This document shows positions 28,759 through 38,149 of a stretch of DNA of 64,000 nucleotides, one piece after another (position 1 is the stretch's first letter; each line of letters starts with the position of its first letter). The notes beneath the pieces were generated by a model that saw nothing but the letters and a program-made list of their open reading frames with translations, did not search any database and was not told the origin of the DNA. The stretch comes from Flavobacterium pectinovorum (GTDB lineage Bacteria > Bacteroidota > Bacteroidia > Flavobacteriales > Flavobacteriaceae): the NCBI RefSeq assembly GCF_900142715.1, contig NZ_FRBX01000004.1, positions 372,001 through 436,000 on the forward strand, written 5' to 3'. The position numbers were made by a program, and so were the translations under genes.

Positions 28759-28833
28759 TGTCGGGGTGGCAGGATTCGAACCTGCGGTCTTCCCGATTTT
28801 CAATCGGGACACGATAAGCGTTCTATCCGTGAT
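28759..28833 (-). pseudogene. tRNA-like sequence, copy B
   Basis: It has the same layout as copy A, with an intact T-stem (GCAGG/CCTGC) and anticodon loop TTGAAAA. The 3' acceptor strand CACCCCG has no matching CGGGGTG on the 5' side. The repeat period is 125 bases to copy A and 130 bases to copy C. The sequence 5' of the anticodon arm (GATAGAACG) is only a vestige of a D arm. Confidence 0.6.
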
Positions 28834-28860
28834 TAATTTTAATTTTAGTGCAAAAAAAAA

Positions 28861-28904
28861 GTCTTTTCAATTAATATGAAAAGACTTTTGTCGGGGTGGC
28901 AGGA
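28861..28904 (-). repeat. Truncated tRNA-like copy C with terminator, candidate attL
   Basis: The perfect hairpin GTCTTTTCA/TGAAAAGAC (28861-28885) and the following 3' tRNA end match copy B until about 28904. Homology then stops. Only the acceptor end and part of the T arm remain. A 3' tRNA fragment at the left end of accessory DNA is what site-specific integration into a tRNA gene leaves behind. Confidence 0.55.
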
Positions 28905-29127
28905 CGACCTGCCTATTCCTTAATTCGTTGATTTTATTGGTGTTCTCAAGTGTTCTTCCAAAAAGGGTAGCCGAATAGGTCTCATTTATAATGACTTACC
29001 TTGGAGCCCTTTGTTTCCCTGATCAATTTAATCTTCAGTCAGTCAATGTACTAATAGATGTAAATGTATTAAAAATGATAATACAATACAATAAAATCCT
29101 TGGCTTATAATTGTACACTCCACAGCT

Positions 29128-30960
29128 TTACTTTTTCCGCGTATTGTTTAGATGATCTATTATAACAATTAGTCCCGTTTCCAAAGACGACAGTAAATAT
29201 TTTCTCGGTTGCTCGATATTTTCGTTTTCATCCAGGTAGGTTGATAAGCTTACATTGAGTTTAGAGAGAAACTCAGCGTCTTCAAAAAGAAATTCACCAA
29301 TATTTGAGCTTGTATACCTGCTTTGCAAAAGTTCCGTAAAATTAAATAATTGCTTGTTAGGAATTTTTAATAACGCTTCGAAAAGTAATTTGTCATCAGC
29401 ATATTGAAAAAATTCTTTTGATAATTCGTGCTTTTTAAAAATAGCAGACAATTCAAGCTCGTCCTTATTGACCAAACATTCAATCAGCTCATTACCATTT
29501 GCCACATATTCTTCTTTTTTGATTTCATAATGAATTTCCTTTACAAGCTTCTTTATAACGGTAACATCAGGATTTTCATCAGCAAAGTGTAATAGGTTAT
29601 CAAGAATTTTGCTGTTTATTGCCTTTTGTTTTTTTGCTAAATCAAGTCCTTTTTTTATCACATCATCAATTTCTTCTTTGGATTCAGAAATAAGTTTATT
29701 GTTTATGAAATAGTAAAAGAAATTTGCAATCTGCACATAGTCATAAATAAAATATTTACCCTCTTCTGCATATTGAAGGACATTCTTTGTAAGGGTTTTA
29801 AAATCCTCATCTGAAAGTTCCCGAAACTTATAGTTCAGCAGCGCCCTAAAGGCCTGAGTTTCTTTTGGTATAATTTCAGGATAACGTCTTTTAAGCTCGT
29901 CTTCAAATTGTGTTTTATCGAAGTAGCCTGACAGCACATACGAATAGATGGAGGGATAGAAAAAGTATGTTTTTACATTTTTTTCTAAATATCTTTCGTA
30001 AAACACTTCCGCATACTTCTTGACTCTATCGCTGTCCTCTTTTCCTGATTTCCTGCTTGTATTAGCGATGTGGATCGAATAATAATGCTCGTCAATAATA
30101 TCTAGATCTTTAAAATCTGAGTAATCCGAAGAAGGCAAACCACCTTTCTTATATTCAATAGCTATAACTGCTGAAAACAAAATTATTTCCTGAATATATT
30201 TTGGATCTGCATTTTTTAATCCAGGGTAAATTTTCGACAAGGTATCCAGGTAGAAGCTGATAATCCTTAGATTATCCTGTTTGTACTCTATAAGAATATC
30301 CGTAATTACTGCTGTTTGGCCAGATAGAAAATCATAAAATGCTGTGTTGTCTTGGTATTTTGCGAAAAGGTTAGGCAACGTCGAAGCAATATCAAGCTCA
30401 AATTTCAAATCACGGCCAATAATTTTCTCCTTGATTCTTTCATATCCATCCCCCTTTATAATTTCAGGTTCGTGAGCAAGAATAATTGTCTTTAAGTTTT
30501 TATGCTCAACTAAATTGTTAATGAAACCTAAAACTTCTTTAACAGGGATCTGACAACGCTCCAGGTCGTCAAAACAAATTATATATTTTGAAAAGTTGAA
30601 AGTGTCAATACTTACACCTTTAAAAACTTCTGACAAGCTTGATTTTAAGTAGTGACTGCTGAGCTTATTAAAAACATTGCCAAAAAAAGCAGTAGCATTT
30701 CTTATTATTTTATTTTCCTGATTGCTGATGAAAGGTAATAATTTGATGAAGAGTTGATGGTCAAGGGTCTCTATTTTATTAATCCCGTTCAGCGATACAT
30801 AAATGGTTTTATAATCGTTTTGTTTAGCAATGTTTTCTAATGTGTATTTCCAAAAATAGGTTTTGCCACAACCCCAGCTCCCGTTCAATAAAATTGCGAA
30901 CTGTGTTTTGTCTGTAGTAATGTAATCACTAAATATTTCTTCAATATGATTGGTTGTCAT
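29128..30960 (-). CDS. KAP-like P-loop NTPase
   Basis: A 610-residue STAND/KAP-type ATPase. Walker A is GSWGCGKT (residues 27-34). Walker B is in YIICFDDLERC (about 126-136), and the ILAHEPEII that follows resembles a sensor strand. The membrane helices many KAP proteins carry between Walker A and B are absent, so it appears soluble. Residues after about 200 are alpha-helical and Lys/Glu-rich with no known domain, perhaps a sensor or effector region. It is the last gene of a three-gene minus-strand locus beside the putative attL. KAP and related ATPases are known in anti-phage systems; a role here is inferred. Confidence 0.8.
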   Translation of the reverse strand: MTTNHIEEIFSDYITTDKTQFAILLNGSWGCGKTYFWKYTLENIAKQNDYKTIYVSLNGINKIETLDHQLFIKLLPFISNQENKIIRNATAFFGNVFNKLSSHYLKSSLSEVFKGVSIDTFNFSKYIICFDDLERCQIPVKEVLGFINNLVEHKNLKTIILAHEPEIIKGDGYERIKEKIIGRDLKFELDIASTLPNLFAKYQDNTAFYDFLSGQTAVITDILIEYKQDNLRIISFYLDTLSKIYPGLKNADPKYIQEIILFSAVIAIEYKKGGLPSSDYSDFKDLDIIDEHYYSIHIANTSRKSGKEDSDRVKKYAEVFYERYLEKNVKTYFFYPSIYSYVLSGYFDKTQFEDELKRRYPEIIPKETQAFRALLNYKFRELSDEDFKTLTKNVLQYAEEGKYFIYDYVQIANFFYYFINNKLISESKEEIDDVIKKGLDLAKKQKAINSKILDNLLHFADENPDVTVIKKLVKEIHYEIKKEEYVANGNELIECLVNKDELELSAIFKKHELSKEFFQYADDKLLFEALLKIPNKQLFNFTELLQSRYTSSNIGEFLFEDAEFLSKLNVSLSTYLDENENIEQPRKYLLSSLETGLIVIIDHLNNTRKK

Positions 30961-31138
30961 GGTCGTTGTTTTATAACTGGGAATCTCAGCAAATTTTTTG
31001 TTTAATCTCCTGGTGAGATTTATACCAAAATAATATTTACATATCTTTTTTTTACGAATCTTTTAAATACAAGTTCAATAGTATATTACCTCTTCGTGCT
31101 AAATACAAACGTAATGCAGGCACGCCTTATCAGTTTTT

Positions 31139-31570
31139 TTATTTTTTACCTTTCAATATTTCTGCGACACTCTTTTTTGACTTTTTTGGCGCATTTTTAC
31201 AATAGGTTAAAACATTACTTTTAATTACCAGCGCAGCTAATGGTACAGCTATACCCAAAGTTACCTCGTACCTTGCAGTAATGGCGGAGCTGATTCCAAC
31301 GACCAGATTTCTTATTTCACCTGAAACAAGTTCGTTTAACCATTCATGCGGTGTGCCTTGCTTTTTATCGCATAAAAGTTCGTAAAGCTCAAACTTAAAA
31401 GCCTTCCACAATTTTTTTCCCATTTCCGGGTACGGAGCAGAATATTTAATATTGCCCTGTACATTTTCATATTGTAAGCCCACACCAAGTTGAAACTCCC
31501 AATATTCCAGTCCCAAATGTTTATTCAGTATTTGCTCAATGTCTTCATTGGTAATTTCTGTCTTGTTCAT
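31139..31570 (-). CDS. Hypothetical protein, KAP locus
   Basis: A 143-residue protein, not recognised. An acidic N-terminal helix (EITNEDIEQILNKHLG) is followed by a mixed domain with EMGKKLWKAFKFELYELLCD. One hydrophobic stretch (VTLGIAVPLAALVI, about residues 102-117) could be a membrane helix, and the C-terminus is Lys-rich. It lies 178 bases upstream of the KAP-like gene and 91 bases after the beta-helix protein on the same strand. Confidence 0.6.
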   Translation of the reverse strand: MNKTEITNEDIEQILNKHLGLEYWEFQLGVGLQYENVQGNIKYSAPYPEMGKKLWKAFKFELYELLCDKKQGTPHEWLNELVSGEIRNLVVGISSAITARYEVTLGIAVPLAALVIKSNVLTYCKNAPKKSKKSVAEILKGKK

Positions 31571-31661
31571 ATGCTTTAATTTATTTTAAATTCCTGAACC
31601 TGCGTGTGAGCAATTATTTTAAGTTGCTAAAAACGTCGGAGTATTTCTTTACTACTTTATA

Positions 31662-33182
31662 CTATTGTCTTACGTGTTTTCTAAAAGACCGCACGATTTC
31701 AAAAATTCCTATACTTACAAATATTCTTGAAATAAAATCAAATAAGGCACTCCATCCTCCCAATGGGCTTACATCCGACATAATATCTATTCTGTGAAGC
31801 GGATTAACAAACTGAGGAAAAAAAGGCAGGATATCTTCAAAGAAATAAGCTGCTCCACTTTTGCTCATATCCAGATTTATATTTTCAAGGCTTCCAGTAA
31901 AAAAACCGAAGAAAATAAATGCAGTCAGCATCGTCATTAGACATGCCCTTATCCAGTCTGTACCGTGGCTGCTGTATATTCGTGATGCCGTAATTGCAAT
32001 CAGTGAACCTAAATCGCCATCGTTTACATATCGCGCGTGTCGTAAGTATTTATTCAAGTACTGCTGTCCTATCTTGTAGTAGTAGGCTTTATCTTTTGAA
32101 TTGTTCTGACGTACTGCTGCACTGTATAAGTCATTATAAACATTATAATAATTTAAGTAATCATCCTGAGCCTTAATGTCCGGTATTTTTGAGTGGAGCA
32201 GTTTTACTGCTGAAAGGTCAGAGTTTATAATTTCAATTTGATATTTATCAAACATTATTGCTTTAAGTTCCATAATTCCTGCTGAAGAATTATGGATGTG
32301 AAATTTAACTTCCAGGGTATCAAAATATACAAGAAATTCAGTAAAATGATTTTTTTCCATATAATCGCGGAAACCAAAAAGGGGATAATTGCCTGTAAGG
32401 AGTTCCAAGGTGCTAATTTTCAAACCCATCATCGAGAGAAATTGCAGTTCCCGTTCTGCCGCTGATGCTGAATTACGGTATGCTTCAATATAGGGAGCAA
32501 GAGTATTATCTTTAAAGCCTGCAACTCCCACAGGCTTTAAATTTGAAAAGTAAATCTTTCCGCTATTGTTTAATTCATAAATCGCAATCTTTTTATTTTT
32601 GATATGATTAAAATCCAATCTGGAAGAAAGGTTAAGATAGCCAGTTAAATTTATAATGTTAATGATGGAGTTTTTAGCAAATATTGTTATTCCGGACTGT
32701 GATATAACCGAAAGTGTATGAATAAGCAAAAACATCCCCGTAAATGAAAAACTCGTCTTTTCACTTATGGGCTTTATGTCTAAAAGGATAATCTGTCCCC
32801 CTTCAAGCATTATCCCATTCTGGGCTTCGACCCTGTCAAAAATAAGATATCTTAATCTGCAGTTTTGAATAATCAATGCTTTTTCAAACTGGCAGTTTTC
32901 CAGATTAAAATTAAGGGCATGGAGGAAAATTATCCTAAAATCTTTCAAAAACGTGCATTGTCTAAATTCAATGGAATCATCACAATGCGTATTTTCAATA
33001 ATAAGATCTTCAAAAGCGCAATTTAGAAATGTTACAGTTTCTTTAACTCTTTTGTTTTCTATATCTAATCTTCCGGTTATTGTTTTATGGGCTATTAATT
33101 TGGTTCCATAAGCAGAAACCGAGATAATCTTCTCAGTATTATCTAATAATTCTAAAATTTCGGTAGCAGTAATATTTTCCAA
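31662..33182 (-). CDS. Beta-helix/pentapeptide-like protein with C-terminal membrane helices
   Basis: A 506-residue protein. Residues about 40-200 show repeating short strands with Cys, Phe and Asn at regular spacing (FLNCAFEDLIIEN, EFRQCTFLKDFRI, NLENCQFEKALIIQNC), as in pentapeptide or right-handed beta-helix folds. A helical middle follows. Two membrane helices lie near the C-terminus (about 415-435 and 480-500). The ending is basic (EIVRSFRKHVRQ). The membrane tail recalls channel-like or effector modules. It is probably the first gene of the KAP locus. Function unknown. Confidence 0.65.
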   Translation of the reverse strand: MENITATEILELLDNTEKIISVSAYGTKLIAHKTITGRLDIENKRVKETVTFLNCAFEDLIIENTHCDDSIEFRQCTFLKDFRIIFLHALNFNLENCQFEKALIIQNCRLRYLIFDRVEAQNGIMLEGGQIILLDIKPISEKTSFSFTGMFLLIHTLSVISQSGITIFAKNSIINIINLTGYLNLSSRLDFNHIKNKKIAIYELNNSGKIYFSNLKPVGVAGFKDNTLAPYIEAYRNSASAAERELQFLSMMGLKISTLELLTGNYPLFGFRDYMEKNHFTEFLVYFDTLEVKFHIHNSSAGIMELKAIMFDKYQIEIINSDLSAVKLLHSKIPDIKAQDDYLNYYNVYNDLYSAAVRQNNSKDKAYYYKIGQQYLNKYLRHARYVNDGDLGSLIAITASRIYSSHGTDWIRACLMTMLTAFIFFGFFTGSLENINLDMSKSGAAYFFEDILPFFPQFVNPLHRIDIMSDVSPLGGWSALFDFISRIFVSIGIFEIVRSFRKHVRQ

Positions 33183-33272
33183 GAAGCTATTTTGATTTAT
33201 AACCGTTAAAGGTATGAAATATAATAAATTAGAAGAATGAGATAGTTCAATTGTTTATTTATTTCTATCGCA

Positions 33273-33293
33273 GAAGGTTAGCAGGTAACCTTC
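33273..33293. promoter_or_regulatory. Palindrome GAAGGTTA-n5-TAACCTTC
   Basis: A perfect 8-bp inverted repeat with a 5-base spacer, 91 bases upstream of the beta-helix gene. The AGGTTA/TAACCT half-sites recur upstream of other genes in this accessory region. It is a candidate operator. The rest of the 33,183-33,511 space shows no gene. Confidence 0.45.
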
Positions 33294-33511
33294 ACATTAC
33301 GAGTAAAATATTGTCCTTAAATATAAATTATTTTTGTCACCAGTAGTATTGATCTTATTTCACATTGCCTCTGGATGATCGCAATTCTTAAGTCATGCAA
33401 ATGTTCGGGGCCAAAGAGCCGTATTGTCGAGCTTGAGTAATCCTGAAGCACACCAAAGCCTTTTTGATACAATCCTGATACAAAAATCTCCATTAATAAT
33501 TATTAAAAAAT

Positions 33512-33967
33512 ATGATCTTCGAGAAAATACAAACCAGGATAATGGAGCTTTCCACTTCTGCAGGAAGTGTGCCATACGTATTGAAACCTTTCAATATTAG
33601 CCCCGATATAAGGCAAAGTATGCAGTATCAGAATATAGGGGATTTCACACAAGGCATTGCATTTTTAATCTGGGAAGACTATAACCTTGAAGATTACAAA
33701 GATTACCTTATTCACAGCAAGCAGTATTTTGATATGCATGAAGGCGAACGGGAAAAATTTATTGAGTCACAGCTCTTCAGGCATGCCGATGCCGCCAGTT
33801 TTGCAAAATGGAAGTTTGGCCAGCTGTATACTGCTTTAGGTTTTGCCCTCTTTGAATTTAGAACCACTTCCAGACATCACAAGGAAGTAGCTCAGGCAGA
33901 TATGCATTTATTTAAATCCCTGGTCCAGATAGAAAATGGAATTTTGATTGACATTATTCTTTTTTAA
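33512..33967 (+). CDS. Hypothetical protein
   Basis: A 151-residue soluble protein, not recognised. It is predicted mostly helical, with many aromatic residues (IAFLIWEDYNLEDYKDYLIH, KWKFGQLYTALGFALFEFR). There is no signal peptide. It stands alone on the plus strand, ends at a strong terminator, and marks the start of the more G+C-rich part of the region. Confidence 0.6.
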   Translation: MIFEKIQTRIMELSTSAGSVPYVLKPFNISPDIRQSMQYQNIGDFTQGIAFLIWEDYNLEDYKDYLIHSKQYFDMHEGEREKFIESQLFRHADAASFAKWKFGQLYTALGFALFEFRTTSRHHKEVAQADMHLFKSLVQIENGILIDIILF

Positions 33968-33996
33968 TTTGATGACTGCTTGCCCCGACAGACTGA

Positions 33997-34025
33997 AAAA
34001 GCCTTTCCATGATAGAAAGGCTTTT
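33997..34025. terminator. Bidirectional intrinsic terminator
   Basis: AAAAGCCTTTC pairs with GAAAGGCTTTT between convergent genes, with A- and T-rich flanks. Confidence 0.85.
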
Positions 34026-34040
34026 ACTTTAAAAAATGTA

Positions 34041-34766
34041 TTAAGCAGGGAAGCTGACCCCGGTCAGTTTTTCACATATATCTAGAAGCTGCTCTTGTAA
34101 AGAGCTGTCTTTTGCCTCGGCCTTGCATTGCTGCTCTTTTTTATGATAAAAGTATTTTCCTGTCAGCTTAGCATTTATATCATCGCTTTCTGCCAGCCAT
34201 AACTGGGTTTGGTAACCCTGCTCCAGGCTGTCAGGCGCACCTGATCCCCCCATTTTAGTAGGCACCCAGCCCGGATCAACTGCATTGGCATATACATCAG
34301 GCCAGAGGCGGGCTGCCGCCATGCTGAGCATCAATACATATAATTTCGAATCAGAGTACGTTATACGGCTTGAGGTTAAATGGTCAAGCCCAGAACTTGC
34401 TCCCGTATGCATATCTGAACTAAGATATATTAAGCGTCTCGGCTTTATAAGCATACTGGTAAGGATGTAGGGAGCCAGCACATTGACCTTCAGGAGTTGG
34501 TCTGCCGGAACTTGATAAACACCCGCATTGTGGATAACAGCATCAAAACGGCCAAGAGCATTGACCTCAGTTGCAAGACGAATGGCCTGCTGGATATCGC
34601 CTAGGTCGGCGCTGAGAACTCTGGCGCCAGCTACTTTCTTCTCCGTTTCTCTTTTTCTCTCTTCATTGCGTGCATGCAGGATAACCTCGTGTCCTTTTTC
34701 CAAAAGGGCTTTAGCTGTCAGAAGTCCAAGTCCGTCAGATGATCCCGTAATAAAAATTCGTGCCAT
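34041..34766 (-). CDS. SDR family NAD(P)-dependent oxidoreductase
   Basis: A 241-residue short-chain dehydrogenase. The cofactor motif is FITGSSDGLGLLTAKALLEKG (TGxxxGxG), followed by the NAG motif in VIHNAGVYQ. The catalytic YxxxK is YSDSK with an upstream Ser in LIYLSSD. DPGWVPTKMGG follows. It lies 11 bases downstream of the alcohol dehydrogenase gene, so the two are probably one operon. Substrate unknown. Confidence 0.88.
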   Translation of the reverse strand: MARIFITGSSDGLGLLTAKALLEKGHEVILHARNEERKRETEKKVAGARVLSADLGDIQQAIRLATEVNALGRFDAVIHNAGVYQVPADQLLKVNVLAPYILTSMLIKPRRLIYLSSDMHTGASSGLDHLTSSRITYSDSKLYVLMLSMAAARLWPDVYANAVDPGWVPTKMGGSGAPDSLEQGYQTQLWLAESDDINAKLTGKYFYHKKEQQCKAEAKDSSLQEQLLDICEKLTGVSFPA

Positions 34767-34777
34767 AATCGCTATTG

Positions 34778-35839
34778 TTAATTACTTTTCAGAGACGCCA
34801 TATCAATGACAAATCGGTATTTAACATCTCCTTTCAAGAGGCGTTCGTAGGCTGTATTAATATCCTGGATATTAATCAATTCAATGTCTGATAAAATGTT
34901 GTGCTTACCGCAAAAATCAAGCATTTCCTGCGTTTCCCCGATGCTGCCGATCGCGGATCCTGAAAAGCTCTTTCTGCCCATGATCAGGCTGAAAGCTGCA
35001 ACTGGAATAGGGTGTTCCGGAGCTCCGACTAATGCCAGAGATCCATCTCTTTTCAATAGTCCAAGGTAGGCATTAATGTCATGGGTCGCTGATATACAAT
35101 CCAGCATAAAATCCAATTTACCTGCGTACTTTTTCATCTGCTCAGGATCAGTTGAGATAATTACTTCATCGGCACCCAATCTTTTGGCATCCTCAATTTT
35201 CGATGCAGAGGTTGTTAGGACCACAACGTGGGCACCCATAGCCTTGGCTAGTTTCACTCCCATATGTCCAAGGCCGCCAATACCTGCAATTCCCACCGTT
35301 TTACCTGGACCAACGTTCCAATGTTTCAAAGGTGAATAAGTAGTTATCCCGGCACAAAGCAACGGTGCTGCTCCTGCAAGATCCAAATTCGATGGAACTG
35401 TCAGTACATAGTTTTCATCTACCACCACACTTTCGGAATATCCGCCAAATGTATGACCTGAGAGGAATTTGTCCGGGCCATTGTAAGTCCCTACCATACC
35501 AACTTCGCAATATTGCTCCAGACCTTCTTTACAAGATGCACATTCACGACAGCTGTCAACCATGCACCCCACTGCAACAGTATCCCCAATGGAGAATTTT
35601 TTAACATGTGGACCGACCGCAGTTACCTTTCCTACAATTTCGTGGCCTGGTACACACGGATAAAGGCTGCCTGGCCATTCGCCGCGTGCAGTATGAAGAT
35701 CTGAGTGGCATACCCCGCAATATAAAATGTTGATTTCGACGTCGTGGGCCGTAACCTCGCGGCGCGAAATGCTTAGCTGTTCTAATGAGCTTTCAGGTGT
35801 CTGTGCTCCAAATGCCTGTGCTGTTTTTGTAGTAGTCAT
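34778..35839 (-). CDS. Zinc-dependent NAD(P) alcohol dehydrogenase (YahK/CAD type)
   Basis: Medium-chain dehydrogenase, 353 residues. Catalytic zinc ligands lie in YCGVCHSDLHTARGEW and PGHEIVG. The structural zinc site is CRECASCKEGLEQYC. The Rossmann motif GIAGIGGLGHMGVKLAKA follows. It resembles the aldehyde reductases YahK and cinnamyl-alcohol dehydrogenases, which reduce aldehydes with NADPH. It is first in a pair with the SDR gene and lies in a region of regulators and reductases, which fits aldehyde detoxification. Confidence 0.93.
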   Translation of the reverse strand: MTTTKTAQAFGAQTPESSLEQLSISRREVTAHDVEINILYCGVCHSDLHTARGEWPGSLYPCVPGHEIVGKVTAVGPHVKKFSIGDTVAVGCMVDSCRECASCKEGLEQYCEVGMVGTYNGPDKFLSGHTFGGYSESVVVDENYVLTVPSNLDLAGAAPLLCAGITTYSPLKHWNVGPGKTVGIAGIGGLGHMGVKLAKAMGAHVVVLTTSASKIEDAKRLGADEVIISTDPEQMKKYAGKLDFMLDCISATHDINAYLGLLKRDGSLALVGAPEHPIPVAAFSLIMGRKSFSGSAIGSIGETQEMLDFCGKHNILSDIELINIQDINTAYERLLKGDVKYRFVIDMASLKSN

Positions 35840-35972
35840 ATCTTAATAGTTTAAAATTATATTTTGTTGATTAATTGGAATGAATCCCGTAACTCTAATT
35901 TAATACATAAAAATGGCAATTATCTTTCTGTGCAGATAAAAAAGTATTGCTATTAGGTTATTAATGTATGAG

Positions 35973-36932
35973 TTATTGCTTTTTTTGGATAGTGTCCCCA
36001 AAGTAAATTGGTGCCCACTTATAACCGCCACCTACAGCACTGATGTGTCCTATGCCGGGAAACGGCATATGTGGTGCGGCAACCCAGTAGCCTTTGGATG
36101 CCATAATTTCAAATTCGCGCGCGCGGGTGGCTTTAGCAGTTGGCTGGCTAATATCAAAATCAATGGTTACCTCAGGATTGGAAAACTGTACGGGCGCTAT
36201 GTGGACAATGTCACCGGCAAACAGCATTTTTTGGCTGCCACTCTCCAGCAAGTATGCAGTAGAACCGGGAGTATGCCCATGAGTATCAATGGTTGAAATG
36301 CCGGGAATGATTACAGATCCGGCTGAGAACGTTTTTATCTTGTTTACTGCTATGTACGGTGTCAAGGCTTTTTCAACCTGGTCAAATATCGGCTGGTTGG
36401 ATGCATCTGCATTTTTTTTATTGACCGCACTGAGCCAATAATCCTTTTCAGCCTTATTTAAGTATACAGTTGCGTTGGGAAACACCCGTTCGTTGGATGC
36501 ATTGATAAGACCCCCAACGTGATCGGCGTGTGCATGAGTAATAAGGACTGCTGTTATGTCCTCCGGGCCAAGGCCTACTGCTTTCAGGTTCGTTACTAAA
36601 TTTCCTGCGCCGCTACCCATAAATGTCCCGCATCCGGTGTCGACCAAGATGCGCTGTTCTTTCAGGACAATCAGGAACGCTGAGAAATTAATATTATAGA
36701 TTGTGTCGTGACTATCAGACTGCATCTTCGCTGCAATCTCCTTTCTTGGGATGCCATGCAGAATTTCACCAACATTTACGGGATATGTGCCGTCAAAAAG
36801 TGAATAGACGATAGCTTCAGAGACCTGTGTACGATAGTATCCAGGCTGGTTTGCCAAGGTGCTATTCTGCGCGACTATGGTTTTTGAGCAGAGTGAAAGC
36901 AGCACAATTAAAACAAAATTGGAGTATTTCAT
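35973..36932 (-). CDS. MBL-fold metallo-hydrolase, exported
   Basis: A 319-residue metallo-beta-lactamase fold protein. The signal peptide is NFVLIVLLSLCSKTIVAQ. The dinuclear metal motif is THAHADHVGGL, with further His and Asp ligands in DTHGHTPGSTAY and LFAGDIVHIAP. The overall pattern resembles lactonase-like hydrolases of the AttM/AiiA group, but the export signal is unusual for those. It is a single gene upstream of a terminator for the AraC gene. Confidence 0.9.
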   Translation of the reverse strand: MKYSNFVLIVLLSLCSKTIVAQNSTLANQPGYYRTQVSEAIVYSLFDGTYPVNVGEILHGIPRKEIAAKMQSDSHDTIYNINFSAFLIVLKEQRILVDTGCGTFMGSGAGNLVTNLKAVGLGPEDITAVLITHAHADHVGGLINASNERVFPNATVYLNKAEKDYWLSAVNKKNADASNQPIFDQVEKALTPYIAVNKIKTFSAGSVIIPGISTIDTHGHTPGSTAYLLESGSQKMLFAGDIVHIAPVQFSNPEVTIDFDISQPTAKATRAREFEIMASKGYWVAAPHMPFPGIGHISAVGGGYKWAPIYFGDTIQKKQ

Positions 36933-37031
36933 AGTTTTTAATATTTGAAGTGAACTTTGAGTTGTGCCTTATAAAGGACATTTTTAATTCTGCACTGACG
37001 ATCAAAGCAGAGATGTCAAAATTAATTATAA

Positions 37032-37059
37032 AGCCTCACAGGGCGATTCCTGTGAGGCT
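37032..37059 (-). terminator. Intrinsic terminator after the AraC-type gene
   Basis: AGCCTCACAGG pairs with CCTGTGAGGCT around a 6-base loop. On the minus strand it is followed by TTTATAATT. Confidence 0.8.
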
Positions 37060-37094
37060 CATTTTATCTTTCTGCCTAGCTCAACCAGCAAAGA

Positions 37095-37943
37095 TCATAT
37101 TTCTGTAGGAGGCATACCGTATTGCTTTTTAAAAACAGTTGAAAAATGTGACGGGTTTTTAAACCCGACTTCAGCATATACGTCCATTACTTTCCTTTTT
37201 TGGTCCTTTAAAAGGAAATAGGCCGTTTCCAGTCTTTTTTTGATCAGCCACTTCTGCGGGCTGAGATTGCTGATTTTTTTAAAATCCCTCTTAAATGTCG
37301 CCAGGCTGCGTCCCGTATAGATTGCTATCTGTTCCATCGATAGCTCGTCCATATAATTGTCATTTAAAAATTCAAGGATATCCACCTTCCAAGGGTTGGC
37401 GAAATCAAAGAGAATACGGTAATAGATATCAGATATACTTAGAAGCCCGTAAATCCCTTCTAATAGTTTGAGATTTATAACTGCATCAGATGGTTTTATA
37501 TTTGAATTAAAGTAAGGAGTGAGAGATTCAAACAGGCTCATTATTTCGGGACGCTGCCAAATCTTGAAAAAATTTTCATCTGGCATCTGGGTATCCTGCG
37601 GAATAGTAGCTTTATCCAGTTTTTGGTAAAAGTCGCGTAATATGCTTCTTTCAAATACTAATGAGATGCCCCTATAAGGCTGTCCATCTTTACTTTTCTT
37701 AATTATTTTTGTGCGGTGGTTACGCCTTACAAAAACTGCTTCACCAGCACTTATAGTAATACTTTGAGCCCCGTCTTGGATAACCTGTTCTCCTGAAAGG
37801 ACATAATTTAAATAATGGACAGGCAGGGAATCGATGTCCTTTGTATCGCTTTCTGAAAAGCAGGATAGAAAAATCCCGCCATAGTTTATTATCTGAAGGT
37901 CAGCCGCTTTATCCATAATTAGTGCAGAAAAATTATTAAACAA
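37095..37943 (-). CDS. AraC family transcriptional regulator
   Basis: A 282-residue regulator. The N-terminal cupin-like sensing half includes YLNYVLSGEQVIQDGAQSI. The C-terminal double helix-turn-helix is complete: LSMEQIAIYTGRSLATFKRDFK and the second helix VMDVYAEVGFKNPSHFSTVFKKQYGMPPTE. The start may be an internal ATG (MDKAADLQIINYGG) nine codons in. It is divergent from the alpha/beta hydrolase gene, a likely target. Confidence 0.92.
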   Translation of the reverse strand: MFNNFSALIMDKAADLQIINYGGIFLSCFSESDTKDIDSLPVHYLNYVLSGEQVIQDGAQSITISAGEAVFVRRNHRTKIIKKSKDGQPYRGISLVFERSILRDFYQKLDKATIPQDTQMPDENFFKIWQRPEIMSLFESLTPYFNSNIKPSDAVINLKLLEGIYGLLSISDIYYRILFDFANPWKVDILEFLNDNYMDELSMEQIAIYTGRSLATFKRDFKKISNLSPQKWLIKKRLETAYFLLKDQKRKVMDVYAEVGFKNPSHFSTVFKKQYGMPPTEI

Positions 37944-38149
37944 AAATACGAATTTCCTAGAATTAGATTTTCTTCACAGGCTCATATGATATTACTGTAA
38001 AGCTCATTCTTTTTGCAGACCTGACCCTCTCGCAGTTTTGCCGGAATAAAAGGTTTTGGAAATAGTTTATCTGTGTTTTCCTTTTATTGAAGTAATTCTT
38101 TCGGAAGTAAGGCAAATGTAGATTTTATACTGCTATGGAAAAATGATAG

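Noticed and set aside
28634..28833. Functional tRNA-Phe genes
   Set aside because: The anticodon and T arms look right, but the 5' acceptor strand and a proper D arm are missing in both copies.
28619..28905. CRISPR array
   Set aside because: Repeat periods of 125-130 bases with tRNA-like content do not fit short repeats with unique spacers, and no cas genes are seen anywhere in the window.
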